A stretch of DNA of 44,314 bases from Ruminococcus flavefaciens (GCA_902777125.1 CACYSQ010000017.1:1-44314); one strand, 5' to 3'; positions 1-10,688 are shown, counted from the first letter of the stretch. Notes: a model not told the origin generated them from the letters alone. Translations and numbers: made by a program.

Positions 1-1293
<1,293 letters not shown>

Positions 1294-1320
1294 TTATCCG
1301 TTATTCGTGTGTTCAGCCGT

Positions 1321-4300
1321 TCAGTCCTCGTCGGAGCTGTCGTCGATATCCATTGAATCGAAGAAGGGATCATCGTCATCGTCGATATCGAGCACCTCAT
1401 CGTCGTCGCCGTCGAAGGCAAAGTCGTCATCGGCTTCTTCGCCCTCCTCACCCTCGAAGAGGTAGCCGGCGTCGCTTATATCGCCGTCGGAATAGCTTGT
1501 GAGGTCCTCAGTCTCCTCGTCAGCGTAGGCATCAGCTGTCGGGAGCTGATCGTCTTCATCGAAGGTCTGCTTGAGGTCGATCTCCTTCTGGTTGATGTCG
1601 AGGACCTTGACGTCGAGGCAGAGCGACTGCATTTCCTTGATGAGTACCTTGAAGGACTCGGGAATGCCCGGAGTAGGAACGTTCTGACCCTTTACGATAG
1701 CCTCGTAGGTATTGACTCTTCCGATAGTATCATCGGACTTGACAGTGAGTATCTCCTGGAGGGTGTAGGCAGCGCCGTAAGCCTCGAGAGCCCAAACTTC
1801 CATTTCTCCGAAACGCTGACCGCCGAACTGAGCCTTACCGCCGAGCGGCTGCTGAGTTACGAGAGCGTAAGGACCAACGGAACGTGCATGGATCTTATCG
1901 TCAACGAGGTGGTGGAGCTTGAGGTAGTACATATAGCCCACCGTTACGCGGTTATCGAACTTTTCACCGGTACGTCCGTCATAGAGAGTGAACTTACAGT
2001 CCTCGGTGAATTCGAGAGCATTGGGGTTGATGACCTTATCCATAGCCTTGAGCTCGAACATATCGTCCCTGTGCTCCTTGGCGTGTTCGTTAGCCATCTT
2101 GAAGCATTCACGGATATCGTCCTCGTGAGCGCCGTCGAAAACAGGGGTCATGATGTGCCAGCCGAGAGCCTTGCAGGCCATACCGAGGTGGACTTCAAGC
2201 ACCTGTCCGATGTTCATTCGTGAAGGAACGCCGAGGGGGTTGAGCACGATATCGAGCGGAGTACCGTCCGGAAGGAACGGCATATCCTCCTCGGGAAGGA
2301 TACGGGAAACAACGCCCTTGTTACCGTGACGGCCGGCCATCTTATCGCCGACTGTTATCTTTCTCTTCTGCGCGATGTAGCAGATAACGCGCTTGTTTAC
2401 GCCTGCGCTGAGTTCATCGCAGTTTTCTCTTGTGAATACCTTTACGTCAACGATAACGCCGGATTCGCCGTGCGGAACCTTGAGGGAGTTATCGCGGACC
2501 TCTCTTGCCTTCTCACCGAAGATAGCGCGGAGAAGTCTCTCCTCTGCGGTAAGCTCGGTCTCGCCCTTGGGGGTTACCTTGCCGACGAGGATATCGCCGG
2601 AATTTACCTCAGAGCCGATGCGTATGATACCGTCAGCGTCGAGGTTTGCAAGGGCATCGTCACCGACATTCGGGATATCCCTTGTTATCTCCTCGGGTCC
2701 GAGCTTGGTATCGCGGCACTCGATCTCGTATTCTTCTATATGAACTGATGTGAATACATCTTCGCGGACAAGTCTCTCGTTAAGGAGAACAGCGTCCTCG
2801 TAGTTATAGCCTTCCCAAGTCATGAAGCCAATGAGGGCGTTCTTACCGAGGGATATCTCACCGTCTGCTGTAGCGGGACCGTCAGCAAGCACCTGACCTG
2901 CCTTGACCTCCTCGCCTGCACTGACGATAGGTCTCTGGTTCACGCAGGTACCCTGGTTCGAGCGCTTGAACTTGATGAGCTCATACTTGTGCTCGATGCC
3001 GTCGGTATCGACCATAGTGATCCTGTCGGCGTCAACGTAGGTGACCTTGCCGTCCTTTTCAGCGACGATACATACACCTGAGTCAACGGCAGCCTTGTAC
3101 TCCATACCGGTTCCGACGAACGGACGCTCGGTCTTGAGGAGCGGAACAGCCTGACGCTGCATATTCGAGCCCATGAGGGCACGGTTCGCGTCATCGTTCT
3201 CGAGGAACGGGATCATTGAAGTAGCTACGGAAACGACCATCTTAGGTGAAACGTCCATGTAGTCTACCTTTTCGCGCTCGCACTCGAGTATCTGCTCACG
3301 GTAACGTGCATTTACACGGGGTCTTGCGAACTTGCCGTCCTCAGTGAGGGGCTCGTTAGCCTGAGCAACAACGAAGTTGTCCTCAGTATCGGCAGTCATG
3401 TACACTACCTCGTTGGTAACAACGCCGGTAGCCTTATCCACCTTGCGGTAGGGAGCCTCGATGAAGCCGTACTCGTTAATTCTTGCGAAAGTAGCGAGGT
3501 AGGAAATAAGTCCGATGTTAGGACCTTCAGGAGTCTCGATCGGGCACATTCTTCCGTAGTGGCTGTAGTGAACGTCGCGGACCTCAAATCCGGCACGGTC
3601 TCTTGAAAGACCTCCGGGACCGAGGGCGGAGAGACGTCTCTTATGGGTAAGCTCAGCAAGAGGGTTGTTCTGATCCATGAACTGTGACAGAGGCGATGAA
3701 CAGAAGAACTCCTTCATTGCGGAGGAAATAGGTCTGATATTGATAAGGGTCTGCGGAGTGAGGGTATTGACGTCCTGAGTCTGGATATTCATTCTCTCAC
3801 GGATACCGCGTTCCATACGGGCATAGCCGATGCGGAACTGGTTCTGGAGGAGCTCGCCTACGCTGCGGATACGTCTGTTTCCGAGGTGGTCGATATCGTC
3901 AACAGTGCCCACGCCCTCGCAGAGGTTGAGGAAGTAGCTGATAGTAGCGAAGATATCGTCGATGATGATGTGCTTGGGAACGAGCTCATCAGCGCGCTTC
4001 TTTATGTTCTCCTCGAGCTCGTCAGCGTCAGCGGAGGTGTCCATGATCTCCTTGAGCACCTTGTAGGAGACCTTCTCGTTGATGCCGTACTTCTCGGTAT
4101 CGAAGTCAACATAGCCCTTGATATCGACCATGCCGTTGCCTATGATCTTGGCTACCTTCTCTACCATGCGGATAGAGGTCTCACCGCGTTCGTCGGTGAA
4201 GTATTCCTTAGCCTCGACCTTTACGAAAGCGTGGTCAACACCAGCCTGCTCGATCTCACAAGCCTTGTCGTAGGAAACGATCTCGCCCTCGTCAGCCATG

Positions 4301-5211
4301 ATCTCGCCTGTATTGGGGTTGATAACGGGCTCGGTGAGGAGGTGTCCGACAAGACGTGAAGCGATGCCGAGCTTCTTGTTGTACTTGTATCTTCCGAAAC
4401 GGCAGAGGTCATATCTCTTTGCGTCGAAGAAGAGGTTATTGAGGTGTGTAACGGCACTCTCTACCGTCGGAGGCTCGCCCGGACGGAGCTTCTTGTAGAC
4501 GTCGATGAGAGCGTCGGAATTATTCTTGGTCTGATCCTTCTGGAGGATAGTCTGCTTGAGTCTGTCGTCCTCACCGAAGAGCTCGTAGATCTCCTCATCG
4601 GAGCCAACGCCGAGAGCACGGATAAAGGTAGTTATCGGGATCTTCCTGTTCTTGTCGATACGGACGTAAACGACATCATTGGAGTCCATTTCGTACTCGA
4701 GCCATGCGCCGCGGTTCGGGATAACGGTAGTATTGAAAAGGTCCTTACCTGTCTTGTCCTTCTCGAAGGCATAGTAAACGCCGGGAGAACGGACGAGCTG
4801 AGATACGATAACACGCTCAGCACCGTTGATAACGAAGGTGCCGCTTGCTGTCATGAGCGGGAAATCGCCCATATAGATCTCACTTTCGCTTACCGCACCG
4901 GTCTCCTTATTATAGAGGGCAGCAGTTGCTCTCATAGCGACCTGATAGGTAGCGCCTCTTGACTTGCATTCTGCGAGGGAATACTTGGGAGTATCGTCGA
5001 AGCGGTAGTCCTTGAAATTCAGCACGAGATTGCCGTTATAGTCGGTAATAGCGGTCATATCGCGGAAAACCTCGCGGAGACCTTCCTCCCTGAACCACTT
5101 ATACGAGTTTTTCTGCACCTCGATAAGGTTAGGCATTTCAAGGGGTTCGGTAATCTTACCGAAGCTCATTCTGACATTTTTTCCCAGTTGCTTAGGCGTA
5201 ACGTTCACCAT
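1321..5211 (-). CDS. rpoB: RNA polymerase beta subunit
   Basis: Complete beta subunit of RNA polymerase, 1296 residues from the ATG at 5211. AAGGAGG stands 7 bases before that ATG. An in-frame ATG at 5289 would add 26 residues unlike the family and has no such site. Recognisable segments are the rifampicin pocket around residue 499 (MKEFF...[18 protein letters not shown]), [29 protein letters not shown], and the C-terminal [13 protein letters not shown] and [24 protein letters not shown]. The last 100 residues are an unusual, very acidic D/E-rich tail. The rifampicin loop reads CSSPLSQ where most bacteria have GSSQLSQ (C504 and P507 here). Upstream are no ribosomal protein genes but a gene on the opposite strand. 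The consensus promoter at 5383-5411 leaves a leader of about 165 bases. Confidence 0.98.
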   Translation of the reverse strand: MVNVTPKQLGKNVRMSFGKITEPLEMPNLIEVQKNSYKWFREEGLREVFRDMTAITDYNGNLVLNFKDYRFDDTPKYSLAECKSRGATYQVAMRATAALYNKETGAVSESEIYMGDFPLMTASGTFVINGAERVIVSQLVRSPGVYYAFEKDKTGKDLFNTTVIPNRGAWLEYEMDSNDVVYVRIDKNRKIPITTFIRALGVGSDEEIYELFGEDDRLKQTILQKDQTKNNSDALIDVYKKLRPGEPPTVESAVTHLNNLFFDAKRYDLCRFGRYKYNKKLGIASRLVGHLLTEPVINPNTGEIMADEGEIVSYDKACEIEQAGVDHAFVKVEAKEYFTDERGETSIRMVEKVAKIIGNGMVDIKGYVDFDTEKYGINEKVSYKVLKEIMDTSADADELEENIKKRADELVPKHIIIDDIFATISYFLNLCEGVGTVDDIDHLGNRRIRSVGELLQNQFRIGYARMERGIRERMNIQTQDVNTLTPQTLINIRPISSAMKEFFCSSPLSQFMDQNNPLAELTHKRRLSALGPGGLSRDRAGFEVRDVHYSHYGRMCPIETPEGPNIGLISYLATFARINEYGFIEAPYRKVDKATGVVTNEVVYMTADTEDNFVVAQANEPLTEDGKFARPRVNARYREQILECEREKVDYMDVSPKMVVSVATSMIPFLENDDANRALMGSNMQRQAVPLLKTERPFVGTGMEYKAAVDSGVCIVAEKDGKVTYVDADRITMVDTDGIEHKYELIKFKRSNQGTCVNQRPIVSAGEEVKAGQVLADGPATADGEISLGKNALIGFMTWEGYNYEDAVLLNERLVREDVFTSVHIEEYEIECRDTKLGPEEITRDIPNVGDDALANLDADGIIRIGSEVNSGDILVGKVTPKGETELTAEERLLRAIFGEKAREVRDNSLKVPHGESGVIVDVKVFTRENCDELSAGVNKRVICYIAQKRKITVGDKMAGRHGNKGVVSRILPEEDMPFLPDGTPLDIVLNPLGVPSRMNIGQVLEVHLGMACKALGWHIMTPVFDGAHEDDIRECFKMANEHAKEHRDDMFELKAMDKVINPNALEFTEDCKFTLYDGRTGEKFDNRVTVGYMYYLKLHHLVDDKIHARSVGPYALVTQQPLGGKAQFGGQRFGEMEVWALEAYGAAYTLQEILTVKSDDTIGRVNTYEAIVKGQNVPTPGIPESFKVLIKEMQSLCLDVKVLDINQKEIDLKQTFDEDDQLPTADAYADEETEDLTSYSDGDISDAGYLFEGEEGEEADDDFAFDGDDDEVLDIDDDDDPFFDSMDIDDSSDED

Positions 5212-5310
5212 AGGCGGAACCTCCTTATATTTTAGCGTATCCGCGCCGCCCGTTGTTCCGTCGGGGAGCGGCAGTGCGGTAAACTTCATGAAAAATTTTC
5301 CTGAAAACTA

Positions 5311-5339
5311 TTGACAAGAATATTTATCTGTGATATAAT
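5311..5339 (+). promoter_or_regulatory. Consensus SigA promoter reading toward the lipoprotein gene
   Basis: TTGACA at 5311-5316, a 17-base spacer and TATAAT at 5334-5339, with TGA before the -10 (extended -10). All 12 core positions match consensus. Transcription would start near 5346 and reach the lipoprotein ATG at 5595 after about 250 bases. It lies inside the rpoB leader and points at the rpoB promoter. Confidence 0.75.
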
Positions 5340-5382
5340 ATCTTGATAACAGGGACAATTTTCCATATTGATACATTATATT

Positions 5383-5411
5383 ATTATAATCCATTATTTT
5401 CGGCTTGTCAA
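5383..5411 (-). promoter_or_regulatory. Consensus SigA promoter of rpoBC
   Basis: Read on the minus strand: TTGACA at 5411-5406, 17-base spacer, TATAAT at 5388-5383. All 12 positions match consensus. Predicted start near 5376, giving rpoB a leader of about 165 bases. Confidence 0.85.
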
Positions 5412-5594
5412 GGGGATATGCCGATTTTTATTAAAACTGCTGTATTTTCAGTCCGCCTTCACCTTTTTTATAGACAAATCTATAAGTTCATAAAACGTTC
5501 CCGTCGGGATCAGCTTTATACGGCGTCTTTCACTGCTGTCCGCTTCCCTCTTCCGGAACGTTTTGTTTGTCCCAGAACAAAGGAAAACTGCATC

Positions 5595-6371
5595 ATGAAA
5601 AGGTTATCTGCTTTATTACTCGCGGCAGCTATGCTGTCGTCCATGGTACTGACCGGCTGTGCCTGCAAGCATAAGGAGTGGGAATCCGCTACCTGTTCCG
5701 AACCGGAAAAATGCAAGAAATGCGGCGAGACAGAGGGCTCCGCACTCGGTCACGATTACCGCAGCGGCATCTGCTCGCGCTGCGGCGGAAAGGAGCCGGG
5801 ATATGTTTTTCCGTCCGATATCCACTCCCTCAAGGAGCTTGAAGCCCACCTGAACAAGAATTACTCCGTAATACATACCCCGATCGGAGACATCACAGGT
5901 GTCAAGTACGAGATACAAGAAAATTCTATCGAATCGGTGCATGAGTATTTCCCGTATGACTTCATGATAACCGCCCAGCCGTCCATGTATATGCCGAAAT
6001 CAACTATTGAAAACTCCAGGGGAAACAATTCGCTCGTTCTGCCTTCTGATCTCGACAATATACACGTTCCCGCCGATGTACGCGCCGGAGTTGCAAACGC
6101 TATCAGGGATAACTGGCGCAATGTTGCTGATTTTGCTATGGCTGCCTTCCCGGGACAAAAAATTCTCGGCGGCAATTACTACTATGTAAAAACCGGCGTA
6201 CACGAGATAAACGGTGAATACACATGGCTCGACGGCGGTGCTCTCCAGTATTTCACATGGTGCAACTACACAAGCGACGGCTTCAGTGCAGGATGCGGTT
6301 CGTATTCCAGCTTCCATGCAGGCTCGTTCCAATGGGCTACCAACCGCGACACTAAATGGCCCGGCGCCTGA
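5595..6371 (+). CDS. Small secreted lipoprotein with Cys-rich motif
   Basis: 258-residue predicted lipoprotein of unknown function. The ATG at 5595 follows AAAGGAAAA and opens directly with a signal peptide ending in the lipobox LTGC (Cys about residue 21), so the longer reading frame upstream is probably not used. The mature N-terminus has a Cys/His-rich segment (residues about 21-72: paired CxxCG motifs and GHDY) of the kind found repeatedly in extracellular proteins of gut Clostridia. The rest has no motif I recognise. The ending is rich in aromatic and small residues (YFTWCNYTSDGFSAGCGSYS). It is a single-gene unit between the promoter at 5311 and the terminator at 6416. I infer export and membrane anchoring by Lgt; the role is unknown. 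Confidence 0.85.
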   Translation: MKRLSALLLAAAMLSSMVLTGCACKHKEWESATCSEPEKCKKCGETEGSALGHDYRSGICSRCGGKEPGYVFPSDIHSLKELEAHLNKNYSVIHTPIGDITGVKYEIQENSIESVHEYFPYDFMITAQPSMYMPKSTIENSRGNNSLVLPSDLDNIHVPADVRAGVANAIRDNWRNVADFAMAAFPGQKILGGNYYYVKTGVHEINGEYTWLDGGALQYFTWCNYTSDGFSAGCGSYSSFHAGSFQWATNRDTKWPGA

Positions 6372-6415
6372 AATATGCCGTAACTGCAAAGTGACCGTCA
6401 CACACCAACAAAAAT

Positions 6416-6452
6416 GCCCATAGGGAGTCTCCTCCTTATGGGCTTTGTTTTT
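6416..6452. terminator. Bidirectional terminator between convergent genes
   Basis: 12-bp stem (6416-6427 with 6432-6443, one G-T pair) and loop TCTC, followed by TTTGTTTTT on the plus strand. On the minus strand the stem is followed by ATTTTTG. It ends both the lipoprotein gene and the kinase gene, whose stop codon lies in the T-run at 6451-6453. Confidence 0.9.
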
Positions 6453-7767
6453 ATTCTACAATACCCTCTGCGCTGCCGATATTGACAACGAAGTCCTTGT
6501 GCAGGGGCATGATGCCGTCCGGCTCGACAGCCTTGACGGTGTTGTCCGGGAGACGGACGTTCCAGACGTTCTGTGTGAGGTTCCTGAGAGCGTGCTTCGT
6601 GGGATCCTTCTTGTTGCGGACTACCTCGCCCACGATCTTGTGGAAATCGCCCTCGGTCTCGCTGACCTGTCCTTCATAGAGCTTTACTCCGCCGAATGCC
6701 GGAACCTCGAACCTCTTGAACCTGATACCTCCGCGGCAGGTAAGAGGACCTCCGCAGTACATACAGCTCGTGGTGTAGCCGATGCTGATGAAGGTCTCCT
6801 TCTGACAGTGCGGACAGGAAACGGTCTCGCTTCTCAGGCGGACGAACGCATCGAGCCATGTCTTCTCGATAACGCGGTCGTAGGGCGGCTGTACGGACGC
6901 CTTGCTGAACGACTTGATGAAAAGGTCGCGGATATATTCGGGGTAGATCTTCCAGAAACGGAGAGTATTGGTGTTGAGCTGATTATTTGCGGCATTGCGG
7001 TCGTCCTCGGGGTCAAGGACGAAAACCGGGTCGCTGCCGTAGAATTTCTTTTCGAGCTCAGGGGTCATGCAGGGCGGAGTGGAATACTTGCCCTCGAGCG
7101 GGTGCTCGATAAAGAGCATACGGAAAAGTATAACTGCAAGCGAGAAGCGGTCGGAACGCTTGTCGGGATTGCCTCCGAGAACGACTTCCGGCGCCATATA
7201 GCGCTGTTTGCCGGCGATACCGAAGTTCACTCCCCTCTCGGAAACATTATCGTTGTCGCAGATGAGAACGTTTCCGGTCTTGGGGTCGATGAAGAAGTTG
7301 CCGTTATTGAGGTCCTGATAGCTGTAGCCGTCGTTGTGGAGAGCACGGAAGCCCTCGATGATATTGATAGCGGCGTTGCAGCGGGCGGTTATGCCGGAGA
7401 ACTGCGCCTTCATGCGGCGTTTTTTGGGGTCCCATATGAGGAAGCGGGTGAGCTCCTCGAAGCCCTGCGGACGAAGCTGCATGAGATAGCCGAAGCTGCC
7501 GTCTATCCATTCGGAGAGCTCCTCTGGCCAGAGGAAAGCCTTGGTCGGCGCACCCTTGCGGATATTCGCACGGAGGTTCTCATAGAACTCCTTGGGGTTC
7601 TTCATTTTTTCAACGGTGGACTTATGATACCATTTCAGAGCCATGTCCCTTCCGTTGAAGCTTACGCGGTAAACGTTGCCCTGACCGCCTCCTCCGAGGA
7701 AATCGAGCACGGTAAATTCGCCGCCGTTGACAGTTTTTGCCTTGAAGCCGTTCTTGAGTTCAGCCAT
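6451..7767 (-). CDS. Ser/Thr protein kinase-like protein with zinc ribbon and FHA-like end
   Basis: 438-residue eukaryotic-type kinase homologue without membrane segments, so probably cytoplasmic. The Gly-rich loop is GGGGQGNVY (25-33) and the ATP lysine is in ALKWY (about K45). The catalytic loop is YQDLNNGN (about 150-157) in place of HRDLKxxN, the metal site is DND in place of DFG (about 171), and MAPEV is near 191. These variants match the atypical bacterial kinases that often sit with PP2C phosphatases and VWA proteins. Here neither partner is nearby. Two CxxC pairs (CPHC about 317, CMYC about 334) form a zinc ribbon. The last 60 residues (RNLTQNVWNVRLPD...VNIG) resemble an FHA domain, which would bind phosphothreonine; that part is inference. 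The start has AAAGGAGG upstream. Phosphorylation targets cannot be told from the sequence. Confidence 0.88.
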   Translation of the reverse strand: MAELKNGFKAKTVNGGEFTVLDFLGGGGQGNVYRVSFNGRDMALKWYHKSTVEKMKNPKEFYENLRANIRKGAPTKAFLWPEELSEWIDGSFGYLMQLRPQGFEELTRFLIWDPKKRRMKAQFSGITARCNAAINIIEGFRALHNDGYSYQDLNNGNFFIDPKTGNVLICDNDNVSERGVNFGIAGKQRYMAPEVVLGGNPDKRSDRFSLAVILFRMLFIEHPLEGKYSTPPCMTPELEKKFYGSDPVFVLDPEDDRNAANNQLNTNTLRFWKIYPEYIRDLFIKSFSKASVQPPYDRVIEKTWLDAFVRLRSETVSCPHCQKETFISIGYTTSCMYCGGPLTCRGGIRFKRFEVPAFGGVKLYEGQVSETEGDFHKIVGEVVRNKKDPTKHALRNLTQNVWNVRLPDNTVKAVEPDGIMPLHKDFVVNIGSAEGIVE

Positions 7768-7789
7768 ATCAGTTCCTCCTTTTAATTAT

Positions 7790-7978
7790 GTAGAGGGCGA
7801 TGCCCACATCGCCCCTTAATATTGATAACGTATATGCGGGCTGATGCAGACATCAGTCCCTGCATAACATTTCCTGTTGTTTTGATGTTATGACATGGGC
7901 GCACAATGTGCGCCCCTACGTTGCTTGGTTATTAGTGTGTTCGTTGACCGCAGAACGCCGAGACTCGGCGTTCCCTGC
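7790..7978. repeat. Array of four palindromic GTAGGG-type modules
   Basis: Four short hairpins follow each other between the kinase and SGNH genes: 7795-7814 (arms GGGCGATG/CATCGCCC), 7838-7859 (GGGCTGATG arms, one G-T pair), 7897-7915 (GGGCGCAC/GTGCGCCC, followed by CTAC) and 7954-7972 (AACGCCGAG/CTCGGCGTT). The arms differ but each pair is complementary. The array begins GTAGAGGG and includes CCCCTAC, the module ends seen elsewhere in the window. No gene or clear promoter is seen in this 215-base gap. Confidence 0.85.
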
Positions 7979-7982
7979 AAAA

Positions 7983-8888
7983 TCACCTGCTTACGGTGTT
8001 ATTGCAGAGGAATTCGCACCATATCGGGTAATAGTTGCCGTAAACGTGAACGCCGTCGCCTGTTGCATCGGCTCTGAGGTTGCCGTCCGGGTCATCGAAA
8101 ACGGGGTTGACGTCGATGTAGAACACGCTCTGATTGTCCGCGAACTGCTGGAGTGCCGCATTCAGGTAGTTTATCCTGTCGTTCGAGATAGAGCTGGTCT
8201 CCGCAGCAGCGGTAACGTGCAGGTTCGCCATGAGAACGATTATCGCGTTCGGCTGGTACTGTCTGACCGTGCTGATCACAGAACTATAGGCACTTATAGT
8301 GTAGTCGAAGTTATTGCCGACCTCGTTGATTCCGAGCATGATGTAGACCTTGCCGTACTGCTTTGACTGGAGCTTGCCGGTGAAGTCGTAGCCGCCGTCG
8401 GATTCGGAGCTCATCTTATAGGCAGCCATGCCGACATTGCAGAAGTAATCCGCATTTTTGAGGGTACCGTAGTCCCTGATGCCGACTGTACGTGAATCGC
8501 CGATGAACAGAGCGTCGTCGAAGTAGGAGGCATCGCCCTGAACGAACGAGCCGGACTTGGGAGCTTCCGTGGGAGCCTGTGTAGGAGCCTCGGTAGCAGC
8601 CTGAGTTGTACCCTCGGGGGAAGCATCTGTGGTAACGGCGTCGTTTCCGGGGACAGTGGTCTGCTGCTGCTCATCGGGAACAGTCGTAGTGACCGCTGGC
8701 TGACCGGGAGTGCCGGTCTGAGCGGGAGTTGTGTTCTGTACCGGTATATTCGCGGTTATCGGCGGGAGCTTCTCCACCTTTTTCTTCTCGGCGCTGGAAT
8801 TCCATATCTGCTTGAATATGAACGGCGATGCGATAAAGCAGGTTATTATGAGTATCGTCGTGTAGATACATTGTCTGAATTTATTCAT
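7983..8888 (-). CDS. Membrane-anchored SGNH/GDSL hydrolase-type acyltransferase partner
   Basis: 301 residues. One N-terminal membrane segment (about 8-27) is followed by an extracellular Thr/Pro/Ala/Gln linker (about 45-110) and an SGNH domain. Catalytic features are FIGDSR (nucleophile S132), the GINEVGNN block (about 187-193) and DGVH near 278-281 (Asp and His). In this family the enzyme acts on O-acyl groups of cell-surface glycans. The gene starts 18 bases after the stop of the MBOAT gene, so the two form an operon. MBOAT proteins pass an acyl group across the membrane and an SGNH partner transfers it outside, as in alginate (AlgI/AlgJ-type) and peptidoglycan (PatA/PatB) O-acetylation. 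The target glycan here is not known. The ribosome site AGGAGA lies just after the MBOAT stop. Confidence 0.9.
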   Translation of the reverse strand: MNKFRQCIYTTILIITCFIASPFIFKQIWNSSAEKKKVEKLPPITANIPVQNTTPAQTGTPGQPAVTTTVPDEQQQTTVPGNDAVTTDASPEGTTQAATEAPTQAPTEAPKSGSFVQGDASYFDDALFIGDSRTVGIRDYGTLKNADYFCNVGMAAYKMSSESDGGYDFTGKLQSKQYGKVYIMLGINEVGNNFDYTISAYSSVISTVRQYQPNAIIVLMANLHVTAAAETSSISNDRINYLNAALQQFADNQSVFYIDVNPVFDDPDGNLRADATGDGVHVYGNYYPIWCEFLCNNTVSR

Positions 8889-8906
8889 CTTAACAGCTAT
8901 CTCCTA

Positions 8907-10298
8907 TCAGAATCTGAAATACATAAACGGATCGTTCAGTCCTCTGTACATACAGTACACGGCTCCCCAGAATGCTGCGAGGAGCGCGAGGGAAACGATT
9001 ATCGAATTCTTCATTTTCTTGTATATGAGCTCGGGTATCTTTGTCGAGAAGACCGTTCCTGCAACGAAGAACCATTTGTAGGTGCCCCAGTATTTCTTGC
9101 AGTCGCCCTTCATGACGTTGCCCTTTTCGAGGTTTGCAAAGGGGACGAGCCTCTTGAAGTAGATACCGAGCTGTTCGAGGTCGGTCACGGCGAAGATGAG
9201 CCATGTCAGCGGGATTATCAGTATCATGTAGGCGTGACCGGCGATCTTGTTGGAGTTGAAGAATTTGCCTGTCCAGAATTTCTCGGTCATCATTATGCCG
9301 AAGAGAACGAGTCCCCAGATGACGAAATTCCAGCTTGCGCCGTGCCAGAGACCTGTAAAGAGCCATACCACGAAGGTATTGAATACCATTCTGCGCGGAC
9401 CTCTGCGGTTTCCGCCGAGGGGAATGTAGATGTAATCCTTGAACCAGGTCCCGAGGGTCATGTGCCAGCGTCTCCAGAACTCGGTCATTGTGAGCGAGGT
9501 GTAGGGGTGGTCGAAGTTCTTGGGGAGCTCGAAGCCCATTATGCGTCCGAGGCCTATCGCCATGAGGGAATAGCCGCAGAAGTCAAAGTAGAGCTGGAAG
9601 GAATAGGCGACTATGCCCATCCACGCAAGACCGGTTGAGATGTTCTGGAAGCCGACCATGCCGATATCGCTCCAAAGACCGCCTATCTGATTGGCAATGA
9701 GTACCTTGTAGCCGAGACCGATAGTGAAGGTCTTGAGACCGTCCTCGACCTTGCGGATAGTGTGCTTCCTCTGCCTGAGCTGGAGTGCGACCGTTTCGTA
9801 GGTTACGATAGGACCCGCGATGAGCTGCGGGAACATACTTATATAAGCACCGTAGTTTATGAAGCTGCGCTCTGCCTTAGCCTTTCTGCGGTAAACGTCG
9901 ATGATGTAGGAGACATTCTGGAAGGTGTAGAAGCTTATTCCTATTGGAAGGATAATGTCCTTGACGGTCATGCTGGAGTGGAGTAGACTGTTGAGGTTCT
10001 CTGTGCCGAAGCCCCAGTATTTGAAGAATATGAGCCACCAGAAGTTGAAGATTATGCCAAAGGTCAGCCAGCCCTTTTTGTAATGCCGGGATTCCTCGAT
10101 GAACTGCGCCACAATGAAATTGAGCAGAACAGTCAGCAGGAAAAGGAGTATGTACACCGGCTTCTTTACGCCGAGGCTGTAGAATACGACGCTTCCGGTA
10201 AAGATAACGAGGTTTTTGTACTGCCGCGGGACTGCCGCATAGATTATCATAAACAGCGGCAGGAATATGAATATGAACTGGAGGCTGCTGAATACCAT
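8907..10298 (-). CDS. MBOAT-family membrane O-acyltransferase
   Basis: 463-residue polytopic membrane protein of the AlgI/DltB/PatA branch of membrane-bound O-acyltransferases. Typical blocks are LPIGISFYTFQNVSYIID (about 117-134), FPQLIAGPIV, YFDFCGYSLMAIGLGRIMGF (about 237-256), FDHPYTSLTMTEFWRRWHM (about 262-280) and IPLGGNRRG. The catalytic His is in GLWHGASWNF (H319). It should move acetyl or another short acyl group from the cytoplasm to a surface polymer, with the SGNH protein downstream as outer partner. The ATG at 10298 has AAGGG upstream. Its promoter (10536-10564) is divergent from that of the cellulase gene, and an inverted-repeat element (10348-10468) sits in its 5' leader. A link to cell-surface glycan or cellulosome attachment would be a guess. 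Confidence 0.94.
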   Translation of the reverse strand: MVFSSLQFIFIFLPLFMIIYAAVPRQYKNLVIFTGSVVFYSLGVKKPVYILLFLLTVLLNFIVAQFIEESRHYKKGWLTFGIIFNFWWLIFFKYWGFGTENLNSLLHSSMTVKDIILPIGISFYTFQNVSYIIDVYRRKAKAERSFINYGAYISMFPQLIAGPIVTYETVALQLRQRKHTIRKVEDGLKTFTIGLGYKVLIANQIGGLWSDIGMVGFQNISTGLAWMGIVAYSFQLYFDFCGYSLMAIGLGRIMGFELPKNFDHPYTSLTMTEFWRRWHMTLGTWFKDYIYIPLGGNRRGPRRMVFNTFVVWLFTGLWHGASWNFVIWGLVLFGIMMTEKFWTGKFFNSNKIAGHAYMILIIPLTWLIFAVTDLEQLGIYFKRLVPFANLEKGNVMKGDCKKYWGTYKWFFVAGTVFSTKIPELIYKKMKNSIIVSLALLAAFWGAVYCMYRGLNDPFMYFRF

Positions 10299-10347
10299 TT
10301 GACCACCCTTTGTTTTACATTCTTTTTCTTTCGAGGAGCTTCGATGG

Positions 10348-10468
10348 ATTGAGAATTCAGAATGGAGAATGGAGAATTATGGTATCGCCTTACAGCGAAA
10401 TATTTGAAGCTGTCTGCGCAATCAGACACATTCATTATCAATTCTGCATTCTCAATTCTCAATTCTGA
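10348..10468. repeat. MITE-like element, copy A (TTAC/loop2 family)
   Basis: Inverted ends of about 33 bases (10348-10380 and 10434-10466, made of GAGAAT/ATTCTC units) enclose two hairpins. The first is TCGC..GCGA around loop TTAC at 10385-10398 with one C-A mismatch. The second is GTCTG..CAGAC at 10412-10427. It lies in the predicted leader of the MBOAT mRNA. Copies B, C and D are at 25661, 37528 and 32167. Confidence 0.85.
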
Positions 10469-10535
10469 GACCGCTCTTTCTTTTGTTCCTGAAAATCATA
10501 CAAACCAACGTTCCTAAAAATGAACGTACATATCT

Positions 10536-10564
10536 ATTTTACACGAAATTTCCCGGAATGTCAA
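10536..10564 (-). promoter_or_regulatory. Promoter of the MBOAT-SGNH operon
   Basis: Minus strand: TTGACA at 10564-10559, 17-base spacer, TAAAAT at 10541-10536. Predicted start near 10529, giving a leader of about 230 bases that contains repeat copy A. The spacer begins with TTCCGGGAAAT, which recurs in the cellulase promoter. The rest of the 10299-10776 gap holds a weak hairpin (ACGTTC/GAACGT, about 10509-10527) and a palindrome CTTCCGGAAG at 10648-10657. Confidence 0.75.
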
Positions 10565-10688
10565 CAATTTTGCGGTTTTCAGCAAATTTGTACCAATAAG
10601 TGCAATAGCAGCCTTCCCACAGGCAAAAAACTGTACAAAAGCGCTATCTTCCGGAAGGAACTATGCTCCGTTTTCCTATAAAAAGGTC

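Noticed and set aside
5212-5289. Upstream ATG for rpoB at 5289
   Set aside because: The ATG at 5211 has AAGGAGG 7 bases before it and the family start; the extra 26 residues do not.
5343-5594. Upstream extension of the lipoprotein reading frame
   Set aside because: The ATG at 5595 starts directly with a signal peptide and lipobox. The extension would put 84 unrelated residues before it and cover promoter sequence.
6445-7785. 446-codon open frame on the plus strand opposite the kinase gene
   Set aside because: It mirrors the kinase gene, which has family motifs, a ribosome site and a terminator. The antisense frame has none and arises from codon bias.
7790-7978. CRISPR array
   Set aside because: The units are palindromes with unlike sequences and no spacers of constant size, and no cas genes are present.
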